In this document: positions 5,750-13,490 of the stretch, one piece after another
Layout of the letters: each line of letters starts with the position of its first letter
Numbering within the stretch: the stretch's first letter is position 1
Origin: Spirochaetota bacterium
GTDB taxonomy: Bacteria; Spirochaetota; Spirochaetia; Treponematales; Treponemataceae
Length of the DNA stretch: 64,000 nucleotides
Assembly: GCA_023443865.1 (NCBI GenBank)
Contig: JAEZST010000006.1
Location: 1 to 64,000, forward strand
Direction of reading: 5' to 3'
The notes under the pieces: generated by a model
The model's database searches: none
What the model saw: the letters and a program-made list of their open reading frames with translations, nothing else
What the model was told of the DNA's origin: nothing
Program-made: the position numbers and the translations under genes

Positions 5750-8587
5750 TTAGCCGTGGTAGCTTTCTTCGGGGCCGAGGCAGGAGGGGGGGATCGGGGA
5801 GGCTTCGGGGTGGAGGACGAGGCGTTCGAGGACGAAGCCCGGGGTTACGGCGTAGACGCGGAGAGAGTTGGGGCCCGCGACGCATTGGACCAGGCAGGCG
5901 TGGACGCGGTTGTTGGCGAGCACGCCCTGGGCCCAGAACGCTTGGTCGTCGCCGACGCCTGCGCCCGCGGGGACGGTGTCGTGGAAGGCGATCGGGCCGC
6001 CGTTGGTTTGGATCGCGAAGGAGATGCCGTGGGTTTTGTCCACCGGGTTCGAGGGCGAAAGGTAGAGCGTGGCCGCGTAAGCGCCGCCAGCCTGGGCGAC
6101 GAAGCGGTATTCGAGGGAAGGCGCGTCGGCGCCCGGGGTGAAGAAACCGGTGGAGGGGTAGGCTTTCGCGGCGGAGAGGGCTTTCCCGTGGCCCGGAAGG
6201 ATCGCGAAGGCGCCCGAGGCGGTGTCGTGCCGGGCGAAAAAGCGCTCGGCTTCCATGGCGACGTAGCCCGACGTTTCGAGGTAGACGTTGGGCTCGAGCT
6301 TCCCGGCGGCGACGGGAGCCGGCACCCTGACGCGCACCTTGCTCGCGGCCGAGACGATCAGGATCTCGCCTTCGGCCCTCGATCCGGGATTGACGGAGAC
6401 GGCGATCCGGTCGCTTACGGCGACGGTGCCCGAGGTGGACGAGAGGCGAATACCCTCGCTCGTCGTGATTTCGTACTTCGCGGGAACGGAGCCGCCGTTC
6501 GAGATCTCGATGAAGGCCTCGAGGCGGTCGGGACGGCGGAGATCGGCGAGGACGAGCTCTTTCCGCGTCCAGTCGCCGCCCTGGGTGTGGATCGCGCATC
6601 CCGGGACCGACACGACGATCCTGGGCTTGTTCGCGCTCTTGAAGGTAACCTGGAGGGGGAAGGCGCATTCCTCCTCGTTCCAGTTCCTGAAGCCGATATG
6701 CTCGGAAAGGCCCATGCCGTACCAGCGCCCGCCCGCGAGGCCGTGAAATTCCTCCACGAGGCGCTCGTCGTCGGCGAGGCATTCGCCCACCCGCTCGGCG
6801 AGGAGATTCGCCTCGACGCGGCCCTCGCGGGCGTAGGCGAGGTTTTTCCCGGCGAGGAGCTGGGTTTTCTGCGCGTACATGTTGGCCACCGCGGGGAAGT
6901 AAACCTGCTGGAAAAAGGGCGGAAGGATTTCCGCGGGCATCTCCGCCTTGAGGGAGGCCGCCTCTTCCAGGACCTTCCCTACCCGCTCGAGCATCCGGTC
7001 GGCCTCGCGGTAATTGAAGGGGTGGTAGACCTCGGCGTTCATCGACTCGCTTCGTCGCATGTGGGCGATCTTCGCGTAGTCGGTAAGGAGGCGGGAGACC
7101 CGTTCCTTTTGGGACGGGGTAAGCCAGGCGCCGAACTGGGAAGCGACCCAGCGTTCCGTGTAGGCCACGGTAGAACCCGGGGCGGAGGAGCCCCAGGCGT
7201 CGAAATCGTAGGCGAGGTCGAGGAAATAGGAAAGGGGAAATTCGTTGGTGCAGATATCGCCCACGTTCACGATCCACAGGTCGCGCACGCCGAACTCCCA
7301 GGCCTGGGTCATCTGCTCCCACACCTTGGGGAGGTACGTGGAGTTGACCCACTCGAAGGAGACGGGCCAGCCGTGGTAGTCGAAATGGTAATAGATGCCG
7401 TAGCCGCCCGGGTGGCCCCGCATCTCGGCGGTGGGCAGGGTGCGGAGATTGCCGAAGTTGTCGTCGCTGAACATGAGGATGACGTCTTCGAGGTCCTTGC
7501 TGCCGATAAGGCCGGGCGTCTTTTCGTCGCCGTAGAAGTAGGCTTCCACTTCCTTGTAGAGGGCGAGCATCATCGGGGTATCGCCGCGGACGGGCTTGAC
7601 GATGTCGGCGATGAGTTTCTTTTGGGTCTTGAGCACGTCGCGAAGGAGCTGCACGTTGTCGGCCATGGTCGCTTCTTTCCCCATGATCGCCGAATCGGCC
7701 TCGCCCCGCATGCCCACGGTAATGACGTTCTCGAAGCGGCCGCTCCGCGCGAGCCCGTCTTCCCAGAACTTCGTGATGCCTTCCGGGTTCGACCTGAAGT
7801 TCCAGGCGTCGCCGTAGGGCGAGCCCTTCCCGCGCAGGCGCTTGTATTCCTCGCCGTGGCGGAGGCAGGGCTCGTGGTGGGACATGCCCATGATTACCCC
7901 GTACTCGTCGGCCAGGATCGCGTTCTCGAGGCCGGGGCCGTCGTCGGAAAAGACCGAGGCCCACATGGCGGGCCAGAGGTAATTTCCTTTCAGCCTGAGG
8001 AGGAGCTCGAACACCGCGTCGTACATTTTCGCGTTGAGGCCGCCGAAGCGCTTCGTGGCCCAGGTGCCGAGGGCGGGCCATTCGTCGTTTATGAAAAAGC
8101 CGCGGAAGCGGACCGAGGGTTCCCTGGAAACGAGGGAGTCTTTATCGGTGAGGACGATCCTTTCCTTTCGAACGGGCACGGCGCCCGACCAGTTGACTAA
8201 CGGCGAAACGCCCGCGAGCTCGGAAAGATGGAAGAGGCCGTAGACCGTGCCGCGCTTGTCGCTGCCCGCGATGACGAGGGCGGTTTCCACGCCGGGAAAG
8301 GGTTTGGCGACGAGGGTAAAAAGGTAGCGCTCCCGGCCGCCCGCGATCCGCGAAGGATCTATGAGTTTCCGTTCGGTCAGGGAATCGAGCGCCGGGCTCC
8401 GCCCCAGGGTGCCGTATATCACGGCGACGGGGCCGAGGGCCGACAGGGAGTCGGTCGCGCCGGGAGCGTGGCCGGTAACGGCTTCAAGGTCGGCGCGTAC
8501 CTTCGCGGCGATTTTTTCGACCCCTGAAAACGCCTCCGGTTCGGCGTAAAATAAAGGCGTATCCTGCTTTGCGATAATCATTTCCAT
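5750..8587 (-). CDS. Glycoside hydrolase family 115 (xylan alpha-1,2-glucuronidase)
   Basis: The 945-residue protein has the GH115 layout: an N-terminal domain, a catalytic barrel with FRGFFINDEWPALGTWA, GNYLWPAMWASVF and GMSHHEPC, a helical part, and a C-terminal beta-sandwich starting near EAERFFARHD. GH115 enzymes remove (4-O-methyl)glucuronic acid from xylan and from its oligosaccharides. The ATG at 8585-8587 has AAGGAAGG seven bases upstream; an earlier in-frame ATG lies inside the promoter and is unlikely. No signal peptide is visible from this start, so the enzyme probably acts in the cytoplasm on imported oligosaccharides. A divergently placed esterase gene suggests joint work on substituted xylan. 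A terminator follows. Confidence 0.92.
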   Translation of the reverse strand: MEMIIAKQDTPLFYAEPEAFSGVEKIAAKVRADLEAVTGHAPGATDSLSALGPVAVIYGTLGRSPALDSLTERKLIDPSRIAGGRERYLFTLVAKPFPGVETALVIAGSDKRGTVYGLFHLSELAGVSPLVNWSGAVPVRKERIVLTDKDSLVSREPSVRFRGFFINDEWPALGTWATKRFGGLNAKMYDAVFELLLRLKGNYLWPAMWASVFSDDGPGLENAILADEYGVIMGMSHHEPCLRHGEEYKRLRGKGSPYGDAWNFRSNPEGITKFWEDGLARSGRFENVITVGMRGEADSAIMGKEATMADNVQLLRDVLKTQKKLIADIVKPVRGDTPMMLALYKEVEAYFYGDEKTPGLIGSKDLEDVILMFSDDNFGNLRTLPTAEMRGHPGGYGIYYHFDYHGWPVSFEWVNSTYLPKVWEQMTQAWEFGVRDLWIVNVGDICTNEFPLSYFLDLAYDFDAWGSSAPGSTVAYTERWVASQFGAWLTPSQKERVSRLLTDYAKIAHMRRSESMNAEVYHPFNYREADRMLERVGKVLEEAASLKAEMPAEILPPFFQQVYFPAVANMYAQKTQLLAGKNLAYAREGRVEANLLAERVGECLADDERLVEEFHGLAGGRWYGMGLSEHIGFRNWNEEECAFPLQVTFKSANKPRIVVSVPGCAIHTQGGDWTRKELVLADLRRPDRLEAFIEISNGGSVPAKYEITTSEGIRLSSTSGTVAVSDRIAVSVNPGSRAEGEILIVSAASKVRVRVPAPVAAGKLEPNVYLETSGYVAMEAERFFARHDTASGAFAILPGHGKALSAAKAYPSTGFFTPGADAPSLEYRFVAQAGGAYAATLYLSPSNPVDKTHGISFAIQTNGGPIAFHDTVPAGAGVGDDQAFWAQGVLANNRVHACLVQCVAGPNSLRVYAVTPGFVLERLVLHPEASPIPPSCLGPEESYHG

Positions 8588-8609
8588 GGGAGGTCCTTCC
8601 TTTGCGTGC

Positions 8610-8638
8610 ATTATACGGACAATACCGGCGCGTATCAA
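8610..8638 (-). promoter_or_regulatory. Sigma-70-type promoter of the GH115 gene
   Basis: On the minus strand TTGATA (8633-8638) and TATAAT (8610-8615) are exactly 17 bases apart. The expected start of transcription near 8603 leaves a short leader containing AAGGAAGG before the ATG at 8587. Confidence 0.8.
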
Positions 8639-8676
8639 TTCGGGCGTTTTACCGGTACGGGCCCTCGCGCCTGACG

Positions 8677-10158
8677 ATGGGCGCGGCGCTGGGGCTCGCG
8701 CTGGCCGCGACGCTCGCGGCCCTGACGGGGTGCGCGAAGGGGAGCCGGGGCGATTCGCTCGCGATAAACGCGGACCGTACCCGTTTTACGGTGGAGGTAA
8801 GCGGCATTACGAGGGAAGGCGCGATCCATATTCCCCCGGCCTACGACGGTTCGGAACCCTATCCGCTCGTGTTCGGCCTGCACGGGGCCACCGGCACCGG
8901 CGAGCTCTTCCGGGCCTACGGCTTTGACCGCCTGGCCGACGAACTTGGCTTTATCGTGGCCTATCCCGACGGGATCGGGAGACGCTGGGACGCGCCCACC
9001 GACAACGGTTTTTTCGAGGCCATGATCGCGGGCTTTTCCAAGAAGCTGAACGTCGACACAACGCGGATATACCTTACCGGGCATTCCGCCGGGGCGATCA
9101 AAAGCTATACCCTCGCCCTGGCCATGCCGGGCCGATTCGCCGCCATCGCGCCGGTGGCGGGCCTACTATACGACGGGGCAACCGCCTATGAGCCCCAACC
9201 GGTTTCGGTCCTGCATATCCATGCGCGCGACGACGAGACGGTGCCCTTCGCCGGGGCGGCGGCGTGGCGCCTCCTTTCCGCCCAGGCCTCGGTGGATTTC
9301 TGGAAGGAACTGAACGGAGCGGTTTCGGGCCCCGAGCCCCTGTTCGATACGCCCGGCGCCGTGGGGACTATCTGGCGGGGAGAGGGGCACGACACGGCCT
9401 CCCTTTTTTACGCCGCCGGGGGGCATTCCTGGCCCCGGGAAGCGACCGAGGCGATCATGGAGTTCTTCTATACCCACCCCGCCCGGACAGCGGCCGTAGC
9501 CGTTGACGCAGCGGCGGTGCCCTTCGCGGCGGCGGTTGGCTCGCCGATCCGATTCGGTATCGCGAGCGATCGCCCGGAGCGGATCGCGAAGGTTACCTAT
9601 TACGCCAACGGCGAGGAAATCGGCTCGACGGAGACCGCGCCCTTTACGCTTTCCTGGAAGGCGGCCGGAAACGGCATCGTACGGTTCTCCTGCGAGGCGG
9701 CGTTTACCGACGGAACGAACGCGCGCTCGGTCCGCTCGCCCTCCACGATCGTAATCCGGGCGCCGACGCAACCCGAGAAACTCGCTATAGTGAGCGCCCG
9801 CTCTTCGTCGGTACAGACGGGGGAAAACGCGGCGATGAACGCGGCGGACGGCGACCGTCATACCCGCTGGGAAAGCGCGTGGAACGACGACGAGTACGTC
9901 GAGCTGGATTTGGGGAGCGTTCGCGCGCTCGCCGGCGCGCTCCTTGAATGGGAGATCGCCTTCGCGCGGGAGTACGCGATTGAGCTCTCCGAAGACGGCG
10001 CCGCGTGGCGGCAGGCAGCGCTCAAAACCGACGGCGCGGGGAACGCGGAGTACGTCCCGCTGGAAGGCGAGTCCGCGCGCTTCGTGAGGGTGCGTTGCCT
10101 CAAGCGGGGAACCGAATGGGGAAATTCCCTGTGGGAAATAACCGTATTGGGATCGTGA
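8677..10158 (+). CDS. Lipoprotein esterase (PHB depolymerase/feruloyl esterase fold) with C-terminal discoidin-like domain
   Basis: Counted from the ATG at 8677 the protein has 493 residues, a signal peptide and a lipobox LTGC (Cys19), so it should be anchored to the outer face of a membrane. An alpha/beta-hydrolase domain follows with FGLHGATGTGE, the nucleophile elbow GHSAG (Ser137) and GGHSWP holding the likely catalytic histidine, as in LpqC/CE1-type esterases. A bacterial Ig-like segment and an F5/8 type C (discoidin, CBM32-like) domain in the last 130 residues probably bind carbohydrate. It may cut ester links of xylan beside GH115. The start is uncertain: a TTG at 8602 has GGGAGG eight bases upstream, but would add a long basic leader and lie within the divergent promoter. 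Confidence 0.8.
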   Translation: MGAALGLALAATLAALTGCAKGSRGDSLAINADRTRFTVEVSGITREGAIHIPPAYDGSEPYPLVFGLHGATGTGELFRAYGFDRLADELGFIVAYPDGIGRRWDAPTDNGFFEAMIAGFSKKLNVDTTRIYLTGHSAGAIKSYTLALAMPGRFAAIAPVAGLLYDGATAYEPQPVSVLHIHARDDETVPFAGAAAWRLLSAQASVDFWKELNGAVSGPEPLFDTPGAVGTIWRGEGHDTASLFYAAGGHSWPREATEAIMEFFYTHPARTAAVAVDAAAVPFAAAVGSPIRFGIASDRPERIAKVTYYANGEEIGSTETAPFTLSWKAAGNGIVRFSCEAAFTDGTNARSVRSPSTIVIRAPTQPEKLAIVSARSSSVQTGENAAMNAADGDRHTRWESAWNDDEYVELDLGSVRALAGALLEWEIAFAREYAIELSEDGAAWRQAALKTDGAGNAEYVPLEGESARFVRVRCLKRGTEWGNSLWEITVLGS

Positions 10159-10165
10159 GGGAAAG

Positions 10166-10238
10166 TCGCCCCTGCAGGGACGAGCCCGTTCGAGGGCGGT
10201 CAATGAGGGGGCTCCGAAGGGGATCGCCCGCCCCTCAT
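10166..10238 (+). repeat. Direct repeat unit, copy 2, with a hairpin
   Basis: TCGCCCCTGCA (10166-10176) and ATGAGGGGGCTCCGAAG (10203-10219) repeat the unit at 5612-5650. In this copy ATGAGGGG is followed by a matching CCCCTCAT at 10231-10238, which gives a hairpin that could end transcription of the esterase gene. Confidence 0.5.
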
Positions 10239-10328
10239 GGCCCCTTCTGCCTCTCCTTTCCGCATTTCCCCTTTTTCGCTTTTCAAGCCGGGGACGGTGG
10301 TATAAGATAAAAGCCAGGAGTTAAAACC

Positions 10329-11027
10329 ATGAATAAAAAAGCGCTCTCCGTCATGTTTTTCCTGATCGGCCTTACGGCCGCGGTGCTGTTCAACGTTTTC
10401 AGGCACGCCGCTCCCCTTCCCGTCGCGGTCATTCTCAAGGTGATTCCCACGGCGATGATGCTCGCGTGGATCGCCGCGATGAGGCTTGACCGGCACAACG
10501 CGCTCATATTCGTCGGCCTCATTTTTTCCATGCTCGGTGACGTATTCATGGAGCTTCCGGGAGAGCTTTCGTTCATAATCGGGATCGGGGCGAACACGTT
10601 GGGGATCGTCTTTTACGCCCTCTACTTTTATTTTTCCGACAAGAGCGGGGACTGGATCCGCTTGGTGCCCGTGGCCATCGTGATGGGCGTGTTCTACATT
10701 ATCCTCTACGATTATTTGGGGGCCCTGAAGGTTCCGGTCCTGGTCTACTGCTCGATCCATGCGATTTTCCTGTGGCGGTCCTCGGCGCGCTTCGGGGAAC
10801 GGTATATCAGCGCGACGTCGCAGTGGGTATGCTTTATCGGCTGCGTGTGCGTGACCTTCAGCGACTTTCTCCTGAGCCTGACGGTCTTCGGGATTATCCC
10901 GAACCTGGAAAAGTTCCAGGTGGTGGACATGATCCTGTGGTGGTCGGGCCTTCTCATGCTGACGGTGACCGCGGAAATACGGCGCGCCAAGGTAAAGGCC
11001 TCCGTCGCGGGGACGGCCGCGGCATGA
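10329..11027 (+). CDS. YhhN family membrane protein (lysoplasmalogenase-like)
   Basis: The 232-residue protein is almost entirely hydrophobic, with about eight membrane segments. The GLIFSMLGDVFM motif near residue 75 and CVTFSDFLLSL near 180 supply the conserved aspartates of the YhhN/TMEM86 family. TMEM86 members hydrolyse the vinyl-ether bond of lysoplasmalogen; bacterial members are less well studied. CAGGAG lies eight bases before the ATG. The gene is followed by DinB-like and peptidase E genes on the same strand with short gaps, so the three may be one transcript. Confidence 0.8.
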   Translation: MNKKALSVMFFLIGLTAAVLFNVFRHAAPLPVAVILKVIPTAMMLAWIAAMRLDRHNALIFVGLIFSMLGDVFMELPGELSFIIGIGANTLGIVFYALYFYFSDKSGDWIRLVPVAIVMGVFYIILYDYLGALKVPVLVYCSIHAIFLWRSSARFGERYISATSQWVCFIGCVCVTFSDFLLSLTVFGIIPNLEKFQVVDMILWWSGLLMLTVTAEIRRAKVKASVAGTAAA

Positions 11028-11054
11028 GCCTTGACCTGCATAAGGAGAGATACG

Positions 11055-11534
11055 ATGGCGTTTGACCCACAACCCTTGGTTTCCGCGCTGGAAAGCATTC
11101 CCGGCATTATCGAGGCCTACGTTTCGAATATCCCGAAGGAACGGTTTGACGAAAAAAGGAACGCGGAGGCGTGGACGATACGGGAGCACGTGTATCACGT
11201 AGCCAGCGTCCAGAAGATGCTGTATAAGAGGATTGAATCGATTCGCGCGGAAAAGAATCCCGCGATCGTACCCTTCTTTCCCGAAAAAGAGGCGGCGATC
11301 GGCGATTTCTATGAATCGACCGAAGCGGCGTTCGCGGAATACCGGGCGGAACGAAAAAGGCAGATTGCCCTGATAGCGACCCTTCGCGACGCGGACTACC
11401 GAAACGAGGCGACGCACGGCGAGTATATCCGCTACAACATTCCCATCATTCTGAACCATATGATTTTTCACGAGTATTGGCACATGTACCGGATCGAAGA
11501 AACGTGGCTGACAAAGGACGGGTATTTTAAATGA
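11055..11534 (+). CDS. DinB superfamily protein
   Basis: This 159-residue protein has the four-helix DinB layout with EHVYHVASVQ near residue 44 and NHMIFHEYWHMYRIE near 135, which provide the histidine ligands for a divalent metal. DinB-like proteins include metal-dependent thiol transferases and damage-induced proteins; the substrate here cannot be told. The ATG at 11055 is chosen because AAGGAGAG precedes it by six bases; an earlier ATG at 11031 lacks this. The stop overlaps the next start by four bases. Confidence 0.8.
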   Translation: MAFDPQPLVSALESIPGIIEAYVSNIPKERFDEKRNAEAWTIREHVYHVASVQKMLYKRIESIRAEKNPAIVPFFPEKEAAIGDFYESTEAAFAEYRAERKRQIALIATLRDADYRNEATHGEYIRYNIPIILNHMIFHEYWHMYRIEETWLTKDGYFK

Positions 11535-12169
11535 GAGAGCCAAAGGCGAAACGCGTTTTCCTCGCTTCCTATTTTACCGAGGCGAAAGAACTCTTTCTCG
11601 AGTACGTTAGGGACCTGGGGGATGACCGAAGGGTTACCTTTATTCCCACAGCGGCGAATCCCGACGCGTATAAGGGGCACGTGTTCTCTGACCTGAAAAC
11701 GCTGGAAGATTGCGGCTTTCAGGCGAGTACCCTGGACATTAGCGCGGCCGACGCGGAAACGGTCGCCCGTGAAATCAACTCGCGCCCCTTCGTCTTCGTC
11801 TCCGGCGGGAATACCTTTTACCTTTTGCAGGAGATGAAAAAGAAGGGAGTCGATGCCCTCTTGCGCGATTATATCGACCGGGGCGGCGCCTACCTGGGCT
11901 CGTCGGCGGGCTCGGTCGTGATGGCGAGGGACATCGGCTACGTCGCGAAGATGGACGACGCCTCCGCGGCGCCTGAGCTGAAGGATTTCCGCGGCATCGG
12001 TTACGTGGATTTTTACGTCCTTCCCCATTACAGGAGCGAACCCTTCTCGGAGGTGGCCGAGGAGATTTTTAGGGAGTACCGGGATTCCCTAAACCTATGG
12101 ACGCTGACGAACCGGCAAGCCCTCGCCCTTGAAGGGGGAGCGTTCGCCCTCAAGGACGCCGACGCGTAA
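11531..12169 (+). CDS. Peptidase E-like protein (family S51)
   Basis: The 212-residue protein has the class I glutamine-amidotransferase-like fold of peptidase E, with FIPTAANPD, FVSGGNTFYLL and the nucleophile motif LGSSAGSV (Ser125). VLPHYRSEPF may give the histidine. Peptidase E cuts Asp-X dipeptides; related S51 proteins include cyanophycinase, so the substrate is open. Its ATG overlaps the DinB-like stop as ATGA, which indicates translational coupling. Confidence 0.82.
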   Translation: MREPKAKRVFLASYFTEAKELFLEYVRDLGDDRRVTFIPTAANPDAYKGHVFSDLKTLEDCGFQASTLDISAADAETVAREINSRPFVFVSGGNTFYLLQEMKKKGVDALLRDYIDRGGAYLGSSAGSVVMARDIGYVAKMDDASAAPELKDFRGIGYVDFYVLPHYRSEPFSEVAEEIFREYRDSLNLWTLTNRQALALEGGAFALKDADA

Positions 12170-12181
12170 CGAAAAAGCCGC

Positions 12182-12210
12182 TTGCGCGCCCGCGTGAACC
12201 GGGGTATTAT
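12182..12210 (+). promoter_or_regulatory. Sigma-70-type promoter before the leader ORF and acetyltransferase
   Basis: TTGCGC (12182-12187) and TATTAT (12205-12210) are 17 bases apart. Transcription would start near 12217 and read through a leader of about 180 bases before the acetyltransferase start at 12401. Confidence 0.6.
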
Positions 12211-12252
12211 GAATTCAATCTTACGTTTCCTTTCGCTTACGAGGAGGTCTAC

Positions 12253-12306
12253 ATGCTGAGAGTATTCAACGACACGGGGTACGGAGACGCGGGTCAGGTC
12301 GCCTGA
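12253..12306 (+). CDS. Candidate 17-residue leader peptide
   Basis: A GAGGAGG sequence at 12241-12247 is followed after five bases by an ATG and 17 codons, MLRVFNDTGYGDAGQVA, then TGA. The ribosome site is among the strongest in the window. The stop codon lies inside a hairpin that competes with a terminator-like stem, as in attenuators. No run of one amino acid points to a signal. It could also be a free-standing micropeptide. Confidence 0.45.
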   Translation: MLRVFNDTGYGDAGQVA

Positions 12307-12344
12307 CCGTTCCCGACTCGAGACCCGCCTCCGCTACCTTTTTT
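12284..12344 (+). terminator. Attenuator-like pair of exclusive hairpins
   Basis: GCGGGTC (12289-12295) pairs with GACCCGC (12322-12328), extended by GGAG/CTCC, and a run of six T follows at 12339-12344. GGTCAGG (12292-12298) can instead pair with CCTGACC (12302-12308) over a TCG loop. The two stems share GGTC, so they exclude each other. The T run is six bases past the stem, a little far for a strong terminator. Confidence 0.5.
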
Positions 12345-12400
12345 CAAACCAACCCACAACCATAGCCTTTTTAGGAACGGTCAACCATAGGAGTTGATCC

Positions 12401-13378
12401 GTGAAAATTATTCTCATACACGATACCGCGCAGATCGCCAAGGCCGCCGCCATGGCGTATCGCACCCACCGTACGCTTCTGGGCCGCTATCCCTGGCTGC
12501 CGGAAAAGCGAGAGGACGATTTCGTTCACCGCATCGAGTGGATGGCCCGCGAGGGCCGCGTTTACGGGCTGGCCGAAGGCGACGAGCTACTCGCCTTTCT
12601 CGGCTGGTTTAAAATCGACGATTACCGTAACGTCGGGGCCGCGGCGTTCACGCCCGACTGGTGTTCGGCCGTTTCCGCGCCTGACGGGGAGGTTCCGCGC
12701 TTGATGGGCACGCTCGTGAGGCGGCTCTTGGGCGACCTGAAGGAAGCCGGTATCCCGATCCACGCCTTGGGAATCGCTTCGGCCAACGGGGCCTTTCTCG
12801 AGGAGTTCTCCCTTTTGGGGTACGGAAGGATCGTGCTGGACGCCGCGCGGCCGACAGCCGAACTGATCGGGGAAACCGGGGCGGGCGCGGGGGTCCCGCG
12901 CGAACCGGGACCCGGGGAACTGAACGTCCGCGCGGCGACGGGGTCAGACGCGAAGGCGCTTTCCGAATTGGACGCGAGCCTCGCGCGGCACGTTGGCGCG
13001 CCGCCGGTACTCATGCCCGATACCCATGGCTCGACCGAGGGCGAATGGGAGCAGTGGCTCGCGAGCGCGGATTCCCTTACGTTCGTCGCCGAGCGGGACG
13101 GGATTCCCGTCGGGTTCATCAAGGCGGACCCGCCCCATTTCGACGTGAGCTGGTTCGTGCACGGCGCGGAAACCATGGCGATCTGCGGCCTGTACGTAGA
13201 CCCCGCCTCCCGCGGCTCGGGCGCAGGCGAGGCGCTCTTGCGTCGGCTTGCCCTGACGGCGGCGGACCGGGGCTATACCCTCATGTCGGTAGACTGCGAG
13301 ACGCACAATCCCGAGGCGCGCGCGTTTTGGACGCGGCGGTTCAGGCCGGTTACCTGGTCGTTCGAGCGGCGGCTGTAA
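12401..13378 (+). CDS. Two-domain GNAT N-acetyltransferase
   Basis: The 325-residue protein starts at GTG, with AGGAG seven bases upstream. Residues 1-150 look like a degenerate GNAT domain (AMAYRTHRTLLGRY, LLAFLGWFKIDDY). Residues about 175-325 form a clear GNAT domain with the acetyl-CoA loop GLYVDPASRGSGAGEALL and a typical NPEARAFWTRRFRPV C-terminus. Twin GNAT proteins often keep one active and one structural domain. The acceptor is unknown. The gene sits behind a long leader with a possible attenuator. Confidence 0.85.
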   Translation: MKIILIHDTAQIAKAAAMAYRTHRTLLGRYPWLPEKREDDFVHRIEWMAREGRVYGLAEGDELLAFLGWFKIDDYRNVGAAAFTPDWCSAVSAPDGEVPRLMGTLVRRLLGDLKEAGIPIHALGIASANGAFLEEFSLLGYGRIVLDAARPTAELIGETGAGAGVPREPGPGELNVRAATGSDAKALSELDASLARHVGAPPVLMPDTHGSTEGEWEQWLASADSLTFVAERDGIPVGFIKADPPHFDVSWFVHGAETMAICGLYVDPASRGSGAGEALLRRLALTAADRGYTLMSVDCETHNPEARAFWTRRFRPVTWSFERRL

Positions 13379-13404
13379 GAGCGCGGGACGGGGGAAAGGC
13401 CTCC

Positions 13405-13442
13405 CGGGCCGGGCGCGAAAAAAACGTTTCTCGCCCGGCCCG
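13405..13442 (+). terminator. Strong GC hairpin after the acetyltransferase
   Basis: CGGGCCGGGCG at 13405-13415 pairs with the CGCCCGGCCCG at 13432-13442 around an A-rich loop. No T run follows, so it may act as a transcription block or as an mRNA end stabiliser. TATACT at 13451-13456 could be the -10 of the following symporter gene, but the -35 is poor. Confidence 0.5.
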
Positions 13443-13490
13443 TCATGGTTTATACTGAACCATCAATTAACGAAAACGCGAGGAATCCTT

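Noticed and set aside
5756..8200. An 814-codon open frame on the plus strand across the GH115 gene
   Set aside because: It is the opposite-strand shadow of a strongly conserved GH115 gene; GC-rich DNA with biased third positions produces long antisense frames, and its protein has no recognisable features.
10200..11543. A 447-codon minus-strand frame opposite the YhhN and DinB-like genes
   Set aside because: Shadow of two real genes with ribosome sites and clear family motifs.
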